A stretch of 64,000 nucleotides of DNA from Leptolyngbya iicbica LK (GCF_004212215.1 NZ_QVFV01000001.1:568814-632813); one strand, 5' to 3'; numbered from the stretch's first letter, positions 9,051 to 18,268 are shown. Program-made: numbers and translations. Notes: a model not told the origin generated them from the letters alone.

Positions 9051-10001
9051 ATGAATGATCTCCAAGGGCAAATTCGTCAAATTGGTCAAACCCTGAGCCA
9101 AGTGGTGGTAGGGCAAACCGACGTGATTGATCAACTGCTGGTGGCCCTGCTATCCGGGGGGCACGTCATTTTAGAAGGCGTCCCGGGCACAGGCAAAACC
9201 CTGATGGTCAAGGTCTTGGCGCGGCTGATTCAGGCGGACTTTTGTCGCATTCAGTTGACGCCCGACATCTTGCCCTCCGACATCCTGGGCACAAATGTGT
9301 TTGACCTCAACACCCGCGACTTCACCCTCAAAAAAGGCCCTGTTTTTACCCAAGTCTTACTCGCCGACGAGGTCAACCGCACCCCGCCAAAAACCCAGGC
9401 CGCCCTGCTCGAAGCGATGGAAGAGCAGCAGGTCACCCTGGACGGCACCGGCCACACGCTGCCCGATCTCTTTTGGGTCATCGCCACCCAAAACTCCCTC
9501 GAATTTGAAGGCACCTATCCCTTGCCTGAGGCTCAGCTCGATCGCTTCCTCTTCAAACTGTTGGTCAACTATCCCGACCCCCAAGCCGAAAAGCAGATGC
9601 TGAAAAATACCCAGTCTGGATTTGAAGCACGGCGCCTCAATATCCAAAACCTCAAAGCGATCGCCAGCGAAAAGGCCATCCTCGCGGCGCGGCAAGCGGT
9701 GAAACAAATCAAAGTCGAAGAGCAAATTTTGGACTATCTGCTCGCCCTCACTCAAAAAACCCGCCAGTCTCGCGATCTCTCCCTCGGCGCGTCGCCCCGG
9801 TCTTCGGTGAGTTGGTTGCAGGCCAGCAAAGCCCATGCCTGGCTACATGGCCAAGACTATGTCACCCCCGACAATGTGAAAGCGATCGCCCCACCCCTCT
9901 TGCGCCACCGCCTGATTCTCGGCCCCGAAGCCCAGCTCGATGGCCTCACCACCGACGCCGTCATCACTGCGTTGCTCCAACAAGTGCCCGTTCCTCGATG
10001 A
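9051..10001 (+). CDS. moxR: MoxR family AAA+ ATPase
   Basis: A 316-residue AAA+ ATPase with Walker A GVPGTGKT (about residues 43-50), Walker B LLADEVNR (about 102-109), sensor 1 'WVIATQNSLEFEGTYPLPEAQLDRF' and the C-terminal lid with 'GASPRSSVSWL'. MoxR ATPases act as chaperones for maturation of enzymes and secreted or membrane complexes, usually with a DUF58 protein. Here the DUF58 partner is about 14.6 kb away. The last ~110 bases of this gene recur at 11722-11832 as a separate fragment encoding the same C-terminal residues. Confidence 0.93.
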   Translation: MNDLQGQIRQIGQTLSQVVVGQTDVIDQLLVALLSGGHVILEGVPGTGKTLMVKVLARLIQADFCRIQLTPDILPSDILGTNVFDLNTRDFTLKKGPVFTQVLLADEVNRTPPKTQAALLEAMEEQQVTLDGTGHTLPDLFWVIATQNSLEFEGTYPLPEAQLDRFLFKLLVNYPDPQAEKQMLKNTQSGFEARRLNIQNLKAIASEKAILAARQAVKQIKVEEQILDYLLALTQKTRQSRDLSLGASPRSSVSWLQASKAHAWLHGQDYVTPDNVKAIAPPLLRHRLILGPEAQLDGLTTDAVITALLQQVPVPR

Positions 10002-10715
10002 AGGGAATACAAGTGGATGACATCAGAACCGTATTAATGGGCGAATAGTGTAATGGTACGGCAGAGTGAATAGATGAATGGGCTGGCAAGCGCCCTCATG
10101 TTGTGCCGCTGCTGTCAGAACGCCCTGAAAATTTCTCGTTTGACCGCCGCCGTCAAAATCACGCTGGCCTGGCGCTCTCAAAAACGTCCAAGCTGTCTGC
10201 GATCACCCTGCAGACTCTCTAGTTCTATGGGCTCAAGCATTCCCAAAAGTTCCATGTGCCCGACTCGCAGAGCCCGTCCGAAACAGTCGATAGACGGCTG
10301 ATCTGTCCTCGGCAGGCATGCGGAAAAGCCATTGCAATGCCCCTGCCGGGAGACTGCTAATGCTTACACATAGCAAGTCAGCCCTTGCGTAATAATACAT
10401 AGGATATTGTGTGTCTCCTCCCAAAAAAACGGACATTTTCAGTACTTGTTTTTGGCCTACAGTAAAGTTCCAGAGCCTTTCAATAAAGTTTCGCCAAAGC
10501 TGACTGTAGTTTCATGGGCAAAGCCAGACTGAGGTATTAATTTGGATGTGTTGTTTTTAAGTAGAAATACTTTTCTGAGTGTTCGATTTTTTCAGGAATG
10601 TGTGACTTACAGTCAAGCAACTAGGTACGGTGCATCGACAGCTACCTGAACCGATTCGGTCGCATCTAACTTATCTACTCAACTCAACACTGATTTTTTG
10701 TTCAAGGAGACTTCC
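10002..10715. other. Long 5' region of the PEP-CTERM gene, no recognised gene
   Basis: About 710 bases that are distinctly more AT-rich towards the right end (10440-10690). Short frames are present but have no recognisable features. An inverted pair CTACAGT (10457-10463) / ACTGTAG (10503-10509) lies in the probable promoter region. The 3' end of the region carries the AAGGAGA ribosome site for the next gene. A D-arm-like stretch near 10040 does not fold as a tRNA. Confidence 0.45.
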
Positions 10716-11471
10716 ATGCCATCACTATCTATGCTCTCGAAGGCTTGTGGGGCGATCGCAACAGTGGCAATGCTGACTACGGCATTGTCTTCCACAGCCA
10801 ACGCTCAGGTCAATTTCGGCAGGTCTAGCGATGGACCAGGCGCGAGCTTGCAAGAGCAACTCGACGCACTAAACGCCGGCATTGATACGGAGAATGATGA
10901 GTCGGGTGCCGAAACCTTCCAAACGATTGGTAAAGGGGTGCGGTCATTTCTATTGTTTGAGATTGCTGGTTTTGCTCCCTTTAATACCGTTGGTATTTAC
11001 AACAGCAACGGTGACATGAAAGAACTATTTACTGGAGCTGATGGCAACGATGGGGCGACTCGCTCTCGAAGAATTGGCAAAAATGAATTGTCCAATGATG
11101 GTTTCGACCAATTCGGTATGTATCTGACCAATAAAAGAGGGCAGACTTTCTACTCTGAAGTTTCTAAAAATAGTGACGGTCATGATTACTTTCTAGCTTA
11201 TCAGGGGTCTGGGCAGCGGCTGGAAAACATTGACGGTGACTTAAATCCCAATAAAAATGGTGATCAGACTCGAATTCGCCTGAAAACTACCGACTACTTA
11301 TTTGCTTGGGAAGATCTTCCCTGGTCTAGCTCAGATAAAGACTACAACGACTTTGTCGGCATCATCCGCAATGTTGAAGTGTCAGAAGATGTTCCCGAAC
11401 CTGCTAGCATGCTGGGCTTGGCAGTCGTTGCTGGAGGGGCCATTGCCCTCCGTCGTCGTCAAACAGCTTAA
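10716..11471 (+). CDS. PEP-CTERM sorted exported protein with DUF4114 domain
   Basis: About 251 residues from the ATG at 10716, preceded by AAGGAG at 10704-10709; the frame also opens at a TTG at 10698. An N-terminal signal peptide ends near 'SSTANAQ'. The middle holds a DUF4114 domain with the Asp/Asn-rich motif 'YNDFVGII'. The C-terminus is a classic PEP-CTERM sorting tag: VPEPAS, a hydrophobic helix, and RRRQTA. Exosortase would cleave the tag, so the protein is probably surface or extracellular-matrix bound. It sits between the intact moxR and a displaced moxR 3' fragment, so it looks like inserted cargo. Confidence 0.88.
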   Translation: MPSLSMLSKACGAIATVAMLTTALSSTANAQVNFGRSSDGPGASLQEQLDALNAGIDTENDESGAETFQTIGKGVRSFLLFEIAGFAPFNTVGIYNSNGDMKELFTGADGNDGATRSRRIGKNELSNDGFDQFGMYLTNKRGQTFYSEVSKNSDGHDYFLAYQGSGQRLENIDGDLNPNKNGDQTRIRLKTTDYLFAWEDLPWSSSDKDYNDFVGIIRNVEVSEDVPEPASMLGLAVVAGGAIALRRRQTA

Positions 11472-11507
11472 AGTGTTGACTGATCGATCCCTCTATTAAC
11501 AACTGTA

Positions 11508-11542
11508 AAGAGTTGAGCCACAAAATGGCTCAACTCTTTTTT
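11508..11542 (+). terminator. Rho-independent terminator of the PEP-CTERM gene
   Basis: The stem AAGAGTTGAGCCA (11508-11520) pairs perfectly with TGGCTCAACTCTT (from 11526) across a CAAAA loop, and a T run follows to 11542. It starts 36 bases after the stop codon. Confidence 0.93.
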
Positions 11543-11721
11543 TACACAATTCAGGTATTTCGCGGCGAATATAGCCGCACTCAATCTTTACGCACTGATT
11601 TCACTGTTGGGGTGGGGCTTGTAGGTGCTGGATGCTTCAAGCAGCGAACTCTTAGTTAGACCATACAATTGCTTGCAGAGTATCGCTCTCTGTAATGCGT
11701 AAGAACAGCGTTCCCCAATTA

Positions 11722-11832
11722 CCCCACCCCTCGCGCCACCGCCTCATTCTCGGCCCCGAAGCCCAGCTCGATGGCCTCACCACCGACGCCGTTATCACCG
11801 CACTACTTCAACAGGTGCCTGTGCCTCGCTAA
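11722..11832 (+). pseudogene. Displaced duplicate of the moxR 3' end
   Basis: These bases match the last ~110 bases of moxR (9889-10001). From 'cgccaccgc' onward they encode exactly the same 32 C-terminal residues (RHRLILGPEAQLDGL through QQVPVPR) and then a stop. The first half differs by one or two bases. The final ~40 bases differ at about ten positions, nearly all silent. Two bases are missing just before this stretch, and homology stops abruptly at 11722. The fragment is therefore a non-functional gene tail, left by a duplication or by insertion of the intervening 1.7 kb. Confidence 0.88.
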
Positions 11833-12483
11833 TCGTCATGTCCCTGAGACAGAGGCACCCGGTCCCTTGGCCTTAGCCACAGGGTATCGGGGCACCCGGT
11901 CCCTGCCGGATGCCTGGAGCGATCGGTTGGGGCTATTTTCAGCGCAATGGTCCACGACGCGATCGCGCTACTCCAAAGCGATCAAAAGGGGAATCTTGTG
12001 GGGGCGGAGGGACCGGGTCCCTTGTGCTTGGCTTAGCAGTATCGTCCTTGCCTACAAAGGGACCCGGTCCCTCGTGAGAGGTTTACTTGAAAGCAGTTTC
12101 AGCGATCACAGACCGCATGCAGCACCGCTCAAGTTATCGCCAGCACCCTACCCGTCTCCTCAAACCCTTGGCTAGCCTCGCCGGATTTCCTTAGCCCCAA
12201 AAAAACAAATGATGCCCCGCAATGGACACCTTCAACTGATGGCACAAGGTTCGGTCAAAACGTCGGTTGGTAATTTCTAGGCTAAAAACCGAGTCGCCAC
12301 CCAGCTTTTCATCAGCATTGTTCTGAACAAATGAATGGAAAGTTTAAGCGACCAACTGACTGTTTGGGTCGGTCATTTTCGCATGTCTGCGGTTCATTGA
12401 CCTGGCGACATGCAAGGCATCTGCCCTGCGGGGCGATCGCCCCATCTTGTCCTTTTTGTTGATTCAGGAGAACTCCAAAACCT
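11833..12483. other. Intergenic region upstream of the dynamin-like gene, with palindromic repeats
   Basis: About 650 bases with no credible gene. It carries four copies of a GGGACCCGGTCCC-type palindrome between 11854 and 12071, annotated separately. The segment 12180-12460 is lower in GC and probably holds the promoter for the dynamin-like gene. A good ribosome site (AGGAG at 12467-12471) precedes that gene. Confidence 0.5.
11854..12071. repeat. Four copies of a GGGACCCGGTCCC palindrome
   Basis: Copies lie at 11854-11866 (GGCACCCGGTCCC), 11891-11903 (GGCACCCGGTCCC), 12009-12021 (GGGACCGGGTCCC) and 12059-12071 (GGGACCCGGTCCC). The last two are perfect inverted repeats and the first two have one changed arm base. 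Spacing is irregular (37, 118 and 50 bases), which argues against a simple tandem array and for repeated insertion or a set of protein-binding or hairpin sites. Confidence 0.75.
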
Positions 12484-14655
12484 ATGAGCTACAAAGCCGA
12501 AAGCTTCATTCAAGACTTAGAAAAAGTCGCCGCTACGCGCCAGGAATTTGCGGGTCATTTAGCCGCGATGGCCACGACTTTAGAAGCCTCTGAACAGCTA
12601 GAAAACGCCTCTGGCAAACTCGGCCTGAGTCCCATCATTGCCGACCTCAATACGGCCAGCCAAAACCTGTCATCAGAAGTCTTTCGGCTGCTGGTGCTGG
12701 GGGATATGAAGCGGGGCAAAAGCACCTTCCTCAACGCCTTGATGGGGGAAAATCTGTTGCCCACCGACGTGAACCCCTGCACCGCTGTGCTCACGATTTT
12801 GCGCTACGGTCCCGAAAAGCGGGTGACGGTGCATTTCAATGACGATCGCACCCCCGAGACCCTTTCCTTTGACGCCTTTAAGCAGCGCTACACCATCCGT
12901 CCCGACCAGGCCAAAAAGCTGGAAGATGAGGGCACCCTCGCCTTCCCCAATGTGGACTACGCCGTGGTGGAATATCCTCTCACGCTGTTGGAAAAAGGCG
13001 TCGAAATTGTTGATAGCCCGGGTCTCAACGATACCGAAGCCCGCAACCAGCTCACCCTGGATTACGTTAACAATTGCCACGCCATTCTGTTCGTACTCAG
13101 CGCCACCCAGCAGTTCACCCTAAGCGAGCAGCGCTATCTCGACAACTACATTAAGGATCGGGGGCTGACCGTCTTTTTCCTGATCAACGCCTGGGACGAA
13201 ATCCGCAATCGCCTGGTAGACCCCGACGACGAGGCCGAATTGCAAGAGACGGAAGCCCGCGTGCGGCAGGTGTTTCGCACGAACTTGGAGCCGTATTGCC
13301 AGCTCGATGGGGAAGATCTGTATGCCGATCGCACCTTTGAAATCTCCTCACTGCCCGCCCTGCGTCAGCGGCTGAAGGGCGAGGACGGTTCCTTAGAAGG
13401 CACGGGGTTTGGCGAATTCATGCCCGCCCTCACCACATTTTTGACTAAAGAACGGGCGATCGCGGAACTGCGCCAGGCCAAACTGCTAGCCCGCCAGGCC
13501 TATCGCACCACCCATGAAGCGATCGAGCGGCGCATTCCCCTGCTGAGCCACGACATCGACGAACTGCGAGACAAGATTTGGTCCGTGCAGCCGGAGTTTG
13601 AGCAGCTGGTGGTGATTCGCGACGAATTCAAAGACGAAATCCGCGTGATTGGGGAACGCAAGGCGGGGGAAATCACCACCTCGTTTCGGGAGTTTTTAGT
13701 GGGCCTGGATGAAACCTTTGAGGCCGATTTCGTCCGCTACCAGCCCGAACTCAAGTTTTTGGACTTCCTGCGGCAGCAAAAGCGCAAGGAATTTGAAGCC
13801 GCGCTCAAAACCGCGTTCGAGCAGTATCTCATCGACAAAATCACCGCCTGGAGCAAAGATGCCCAGCGCGACATCGATCAGGCCTTTATCGAGCTGGCCC
13901 ACAGCGCCTTTAAGCATGGCGAATCTTACGGCCACCTGACGGACCAGATCAACCAGAAGCTCACCGGCCAGCGCGTGGTGAATCGGGCGCACCTCAGCCC
14001 CGAAGACAACTCTCCCGGCTGGGCCAAGTGGGCCGTGGGGCTCTATGCGCTAACCACCGGGGATGTGGGGGCGATCGCCATGGCTGGCACGGGCCTATTC
14101 AACTGGCGGCAGGTGCTCATGAATCTCGTGGGAGCCACCGCCATCACCGTGGGCTTTGCCCTGTTGACCGACATCTTCTTGGGACCGTTGGGCATGGCCC
14201 TCGCCGGACTCGGCTTGAGCAGTTGGACGACGGAACAAGCCCGCCGCAAGGTGCTCGCCACCATGAAGCAGGAACTCACCAGCCTGTTACCCCAAGTGGC
14301 TCAGGAGCAATCCTTTGTGGTGTATCAAGTGGTGAAGGAATGCTTTGAGACCTATCAGCAAGATGTGGTCAAGCGCATGAATGAAGACATCGCCGCCCGC
14401 AAGACGGAACTGAATGATCTGATAAAGCAAAAGGAAACCCACGAGATTGACCGCGAAGGCGAAATCCAGCGACTCAATCAACTGGATGATGAGGTCTTAG
14501 CGCAGTCGCACCAGGTGGCCGATGCCTATGATCAGGTGCTGGGCATTCACGTACCGGAAGTCGCCGCCGACCTGGAAGCTGAGCCGGTTGACGCGGTGCC
14601 GGAAGCCGATGAGGCGATCGCACATCAAGAGGTGCTGACTGCCACTGCGGTATAG
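12484..14655 (+). CDS. Bacterial dynamin-like GTPase
   Basis: A 723-residue large GTPase of the dynamin superfamily. The P-loop GDMKRGKS is at residues 73-80, the G2 threonine region is 'NPCTAVLT', and G3 is DSPGLNDT near 177. A long helical region follows the GTPase core. A hydrophobic paddle at about 545-585 (ITVGFALLTDIFLGPLGMALAGLGL) matches the membrane-inserting tip of BDLPs. A C-terminal coiled coil precedes an acidic tail. Such proteins bind and reshape lipid membranes on GTP hydrolysis; Nostoc BDLP is the studied example. It has no adjacent BDLP partner and appears monocistronic. Confidence 0.9.
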   Translation: MSYKAESFIQDLEKVAATRQEFAGHLAAMATTLEASEQLENASGKLGLSPIIADLNTASQNLSSEVFRLLVLGDMKRGKSTFLNALMGENLLPTDVNPCTAVLTILRYGPEKRVTVHFNDDRTPETLSFDAFKQRYTIRPDQAKKLEDEGTLAFPNVDYAVVEYPLTLLEKGVEIVDSPGLNDTEARNQLTLDYVNNCHAILFVLSATQQFTLSEQRYLDNYIKDRGLTVFFLINAWDEIRNRLVDPDDEAELQETEARVRQVFRTNLEPYCQLDGEDLYADRTFEISSLPALRQRLKGEDGSLEGTGFGEFMPALTTFLTKERAIAELRQAKLLARQAYRTTHEAIERRIPLLSHDIDELRDKIWSVQPEFEQLVVIRDEFKDEIRVIGERKAGEITTSFREFLVGLDETFEADFVRYQPELKFLDFLRQQKRKEFEAALKTAFEQYLIDKITAWSKDAQRDIDQAFIELAHSAFKHGESYGHLTDQINQKLTGQRVVNRAHLSPEDNSPGWAKWAVGLYALTTGDVGAIAMAGTGLFNWRQVLMNLVGATAITVGFALLTDIFLGPLGMALAGLGLSSWTTEQARRKVLATMKQELTSLLPQVAQEQSFVVYQVVKECFETYQQDVVKRMNEDIAARKTELNDLIKQKETHEIDREGEIQRLNQLDDEVLAQSHQVADAYDQVLGIHVPEVAADLEAEPVDAVPEADEAIAHQEVLTATAV

Positions 14656-14694
14656 CCGGGTGCGGGAGCTAAATCACGCTCCCGCGCAAGTTAC

Positions 14695-14754
14695 AAAAAA
14701 TCTCTGGAATGACGGCATCGCAAAGCTAGCGTGCCTCGCTTCCAGGGATTTTTT
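14695..14754 (+). terminator. Rho-independent terminator after the dynamin-like gene
   Basis: The long stem AAAAAATCTCTGGAA (14695-14709) pairs with TTCCAGGGATTTTTT (14740-14754) with a single G-T pair, and the T run forms the end of the stem. A second GC-rich hairpin without a T run (GCGGGAGC/GCTCCCGC, 14662-14685) lies just upstream. Together they would stop transcription about 40-100 bases after the stop codon. The rest of 14755-14951 shows no gene I trust. Confidence 0.85.
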
Positions 14755-14951
14755 AATGTCTAAAACGATTGCTCCAATCGACAGGGCATGACGACTGCTC
14801 TGATCCTGATGAGCAGGACTTTAGTGGCTTGGAAGGGTTTGAGGCGATCGCTGGACACATACCGGGCTGGCGAGGCCGTCAATGGGTTGAGCGGTGAACA
14901 AATTTTAGCGATTAGAATTGGGCTAGCGGATCGTCGAACAAGGTTACTGGC

Positions 14952-15530
14952 ATGTCTGGTCTTCCCATGGTTTTGAGTCTGGATCAGGTGGAATTGACTG
15001 ATGAGCAGTTCTACCGATTGTGTGAAGCGAATCCCAACACCCCCTTAGAACGATCTGCTGCAGGAGCGTTGGTAATTATGTCGCCAGTTGGGGGAGAAAG
15101 CGGAGAACGAGAAGCTAATTTGATCACCGATTTAGCGCTCTGGAATCGACAGTCTAAATTGGGCAAAGTGTTTAGCTCGTCGACGTTGTTCAAACTGCCA
15201 GGCGGCGGCGATCGCTCGCCCGATGCGGCTTGGATAGAAAGCTCTCGGTGGGAAGCCTTATCGCCGGAAGAGAAGGCCGGATTTCCCCCGATCTGTCCTG
15301 ATTTTGTGATTGAGCTGCGGTCTAAGACGGATGCTTTGCCGCCGTTGCAGGAAAAAATGGCCGAGTATTTAGCCAGTGGTCTACGGTTGGGCTGGTTGAT
15401 TAATCCCCAGGGACAAGAAGTTGAGATTTACCGACCGGCAGCCATTGCTGAAGCAGTTCCCTTCCCGGCTCGCTTGTCTGGGGAAGAGATTTTGCCTGGA
15501 TTTGAGCTGACTTGGCCGTTGCCGGATTAG
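14952..15530 (+). CDS. Uma2 family protein (DUF820, PD-(D/E)XK-like fold)
   Basis: A 192-residue Uma2 protein. Family marks are 'ELTDEQFYRLCEANP' at the N-terminus, the 'SPVGGESGEREANLITDLALWN' helix, 'DRSPDAAWI', the nuclease-like core 'FVIELRSKTD' (E-x-K pattern) and 'LGWLINPQGQEVEIYRP'. The fold is that of restriction-type endonucleases. Cyanobacteria carry many copies, often in accessory regions, and their role is unproven. It begins the accessory stretch that runs to 21.2 kb. Two more intact Uma2 genes and one fragment occur in this window. Confidence 0.88.
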   Translation: MSGLPMVLSLDQVELTDEQFYRLCEANPNTPLERSAAGALVIMSPVGGESGEREANLITDLALWNRQSKLGKVFSSSTLFKLPGGGDRSPDAAWIESSRWEALSPEEKAGFPPICPDFVIELRSKTDALPPLQEKMAEYLASGLRLGWLINPQGQEVEIYRPAAIAEAVPFPARLSGEEILPGFELTWPLPD

Positions 15531-15871
15531 GTTAATCTTCCAGCAATTTCCTCCTCTCAATAATCGATGCAGATTGCTTGCAAACCTTCAGAAGTGGCTG
15601 GGATGATGCCGCCAAGGCTTTGAAGCCAGGGGTGAGAGTGGGCGATCTCACACTCCATTTCTGACAGTGCGATCGCGCGGGGTGGCAGGTGGAGCTTGAG
15701 GAGCAGAGGTTGGCTGTGGGGAAGTAGGGTGGGCAGTGCCCACTTGGGTCATCTCTTTTTAATTAGTTTTAATGTACTATATTTGTGTATATGTTCTCTA
15801 ATTAATTGTCTCGAACGCTGCCTGGCAGGGAAATATTTGTAGTGAAGATATGCGTTATGGAGACATGAAGG
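15531..15871. other. Intergenic region at the left border of the AT-rich TcmP island
   Basis: Composition changes sharply near 15740 from GC-rich to AT-rich. Just before that lies a perfect palindrome, GTGGGCAGTGCCCAC (15729-15743), of a kind that recurs in cyanobacterial spacers. The segment 15755-15840 is very AT-rich and probably contains the promoter. No gene is evident. Confidence 0.5.
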
Positions 15872-17257
15872 ATGGGGCGCTCTAAACTCCATTGGAGTGC
15901 TGATGGCAATCAAATGCCTATAATCAGCCCTCACACTCTAGCAAAGCATCAAATTTTGTCAGAATATATAGAACACCTTATCCTGACGCTTTACGGCAAA
16001 GTCTATCCTCGAGGAGTAGAAACTTTCACTTTAATAGACGGTTTTTGTGGCGGCGGCATCTATGAAGAAGAGGCTGCACAAAAAAAGTTGAAAGGTTCAC
16101 CGATTCTCATGATCGAAGCCGTTCGGAAAGCATTCAGGCAAGCGAAAAAGCGGCAATCCCTTAATGTCAGATATGTTTTTGTGGATGCCGGAAAAGAGCA
16201 TGTTCAATGCCTGAAAAATCATTCTATGTCCTATTGGGGATTAGAGAATTTAATAGATGGAGAAAAACACCTGACCCAAGGAGAGGAATCCACCTTAACT
16301 GAACAGTGTGAATTCATAATAGGCGATTTTGAGAAATGTAGTGATTACTGTATAACCATTGCAAGTTTACGAAAGGGGCATTCTTTTTTCTTGCTAGATC
16401 CAGCAGGTTGGGACGACGTTTCAGTAGCAACGATGAGGAAGATAAATGATACCCCGGGCTCTGAAATCTTATACACCCACATGATTGGTCAACTTAAGAG
16501 ATTTGTTATCGGCAAGTATGGTAAAAACAAAGAAAAATTCGAAAGAACACTTGAGGGAGAAGGCTACTATAAAAAATCAAATTTGGAGAGCCTAGATCGA
16601 GTTGGAGAGCAGATGTATCTCCGCAACGAAACAGCAAGATTGTTTCGTGAAAAAGGTTTTTCACATTTAAATCCACACAAGAAGCACTTAATAACTTTTG
16701 CTTTGATTCCTAGAGGCAAAACTCAAGTTTTATATTATTTGATCCATATGTCTAGGCATATAACAGCCCTTGAAGTTATCAAGGAAAGGTTTTGTGAGTC
16801 TAACAGCTTAGACTATCAATACCAGTATGAAGTTTATGGTTATGGGTTCCGCACTTTTGACATCACTAAAAGCAAAGGTCAGCTTCTATTAGAACCAAGT
16901 CTGTATGAGGAAGAATACAGTACGCTTACAATAAATGTTGATCGTGAACATAAAGATTGGCGGCTTTTCATAAAGAAATTTGACGAGCAAATCGCAGACT
17001 TGATTTATCAAAATCAAGATGGGATAACCTTTATGGAAATTTGCCAAAAAATTGGACAATTTAATCCTGCCAGTAGAAATATGTATGAGCAGTACATAAA
17101 TTTTCTTAGGGATAATGGGGATGTAGAAGTGCTGAATTCTAAAGGAGAGATCCTTACTCAGAAAACTGTTCGACTTCGTAGGCGAGATGTAATTAGGGTC
17201 TCAGGCAGGTCTTATTTTCAAGGATCTCTGCTCTATAGTAGTCGTTTCTTTAATTGA
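15872..17257 (+). CDS. tcmP: Three-Cys-motif partner protein TcmP-like
   Basis: A 461-residue protein matching the TcmP family: the N-terminus 'SPHTLAKHQILSEYIEHLI', then 'FTLIDGFCGGGIY' near residues 50-63, which looks like a Rossmann/SAM-binding motif I. 'FFLLDPAGWDDV' near 170 resembles a DPxG motif IV. A winged-helix-like C-terminus ('GITFMEICQKIG...NMYEQYINFLRDNG') follows. The family is named for regular pairing with a radical-SAM protein carrying a three-cysteine motif, and that partner begins 12 bases downstream. GGAGA precedes the start. Codon use and composition are clearly more AT-rich than the flanks, suggesting transfer. Methyltransferase-like activity is an inference. Confidence 0.85.
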   Translation: MGRSKLHWSADGNQMPIISPHTLAKHQILSEYIEHLILTLYGKVYPRGVETFTLIDGFCGGGIYEEEAAQKKLKGSPILMIEAVRKAFRQAKKRQSLNVRYVFVDAGKEHVQCLKNHSMSYWGLENLIDGEKHLTQGEESTLTEQCEFIIGDFEKCSDYCITIASLRKGHSFFLLDPAGWDDVSVATMRKINDTPGSEILYTHMIGQLKRFVIGKYGKNKEKFERTLEGEGYYKKSNLESLDRVGEQMYLRNETARLFREKGFSHLNPHKKHLITFALIPRGKTQVLYYLIHMSRHITALEVIKERFCESNSLDYQYQYEVYGYGFRTFDITKSKGQLLLEPSLYEEEYSTLTINVDREHKDWRLFIKKFDEQIADLIYQNQDGITFMEICQKIGQFNPASRNMYEQYINFLRDNGDVEVLNSKGEILTQKTVRLRRRDVIRVSGRSYFQGSLLYSSRFFN

Positions 17258-17269
17258 CTTGGAGGGTGA

Positions 17270-18268
17270 ATGGCTAATATAACTGGCCGCGAAGAAATTG
17301 TTAACCCACTTCAAAAAAGCTCCCTTAATAAGAAAGGTCTTTGTGACTATGTCATAAATGTTGCTTCAGGTTGTCTGCATGGTTGCACGTTCTGCTATGT
17401 TCCTTCAACTCCAGCAATTAGAACAAAACAAATGCAGCTTAAAAGTAAAGGAGTAAATGATCCTCAAATAGAGTGGGGAAAATATTTATTTATAAGGGAT
17501 GAGATACCGAAAAAGCTTGACAACATATTAAGTCGAAAAAAGAAATGGGTGTCAACTTTAGCTGGAAAAGGAGTTGTACTTTTGTGCTCTGGGACTGATC
17601 CCTACCAGAATCAAACAACAGCAAAAATCACTCGTGAAGTAATACAAATATTACTCAAATATGACAAGCGCGTTAGGATTTTAACCCGAAGTCCATTGTG
17701 GTTAAAAGATTTAGATCTATTAGTTCATCCGAATGTAACAGTGGGTATGAGCATTCCTGCTATTAATGATGAATTAATGAAACGTATAGAACCATTCGCT
17801 CCACCTACTTCCTTGCGTTACCAAGCGCTGTTAGAAGGGGCAGCGGCAGGTTGTCGCCTATACGCTGCTATTGCACCTACTCCGCCACAAATGGGCTTTG
17901 AGGATTTCTTGACACACCTTGGTTTGTTGATGCAAATCAAGCCAGAGGTTTTGTTCTGGGAGCCGATTAATGCAAGAGGCACGAATGGTAAAAGGATGCT
18001 TTTAGCAGGTTTAGAATTTGCCAATTCAATAATGAATAAGACTTCTTGGGCAGAAAACTTTCTCAGACAGTGGGAACAGATAGAACATGCCAGTCAAGTA
18101 TTAGGTTGTATGGATCTCCTACATATTTGGGCAGATCGCGAACTGGAAGGTGTTGTAGACAAAGATATCTTGAATTATTGGTGGTATAAACCTACTGTAG
18201 AGAATTGGGAAACGGAAGTCTTTCAATATTCTGACGAATCTCGTCCAATTCTGAAGAGAAGTAGTTAG
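17270..18268 (+). CDS. Radical SAM protein, SPL/DUF5131-like (three-Cys motif), TcmP partner
   Basis: A 332-residue protein with a CX3CX2C iron-sulfur motif (C35, C39, C42 in SGCLHGCTFCYVP), which would ligate a [4Fe-4S] cluster and cleave S-adenosylmethionine. 'CSGTDPYQNQTTAKITREVIQILLKY' and 'RILTRSPLWLKDLDLL' resemble the spore-photoproduct-lyase/Rv2578c-like and phage Gp37/Gp68 (DUF5131) radical SAM group. GGAGG at 17260-17264 precedes the start, and the gene follows tcmP after 12 bases, so the two form an operon. The substrate is unknown; nucleic acid is a guess from distant relatives. It is AT-rich like its partner. Confidence 0.85.
   Translation: MANITGREEIVNPLQKSSLNKKGLCDYVINVASGCLHGCTFCYVPSTPAIRTKQMQLKSKGVNDPQIEWGKYLFIRDEIPKKLDNILSRKKKWVSTLAGKGVVLLCSGTDPYQNQTTAKITREVIQILLKYDKRVRILTRSPLWLKDLDLLVHPNVTVGMSIPAINDELMKRIEPFAPPTSLRYQALLEGAAAGCRLYAAIAPTPPQMGFEDFLTHLGLLMQIKPEVLFWEPINARGTNGKRMLLAGLEFANSIMNKTSWAENFLRQWEQIEHASQVLGCMDLLHIWADRELEGVVDKDILNYWWYKPTVENWETEVFQYSDESRPILKRSS

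Noticed and set aside
10037-10062. tRNA-like 5' half (GGGCGAATAGTGTAATGGTA)
   Set aside because: It resembles a D-arm, but the D-stem does not pair beyond two bases and no matching acceptor, anticodon or T arm follows.
11771-12175. Open frame of 134 codons after the PEP-CTERM gene
   Set aside because: It overlaps the moxR remnant in another frame and the palindromic repeats, and shows no protein-like features.
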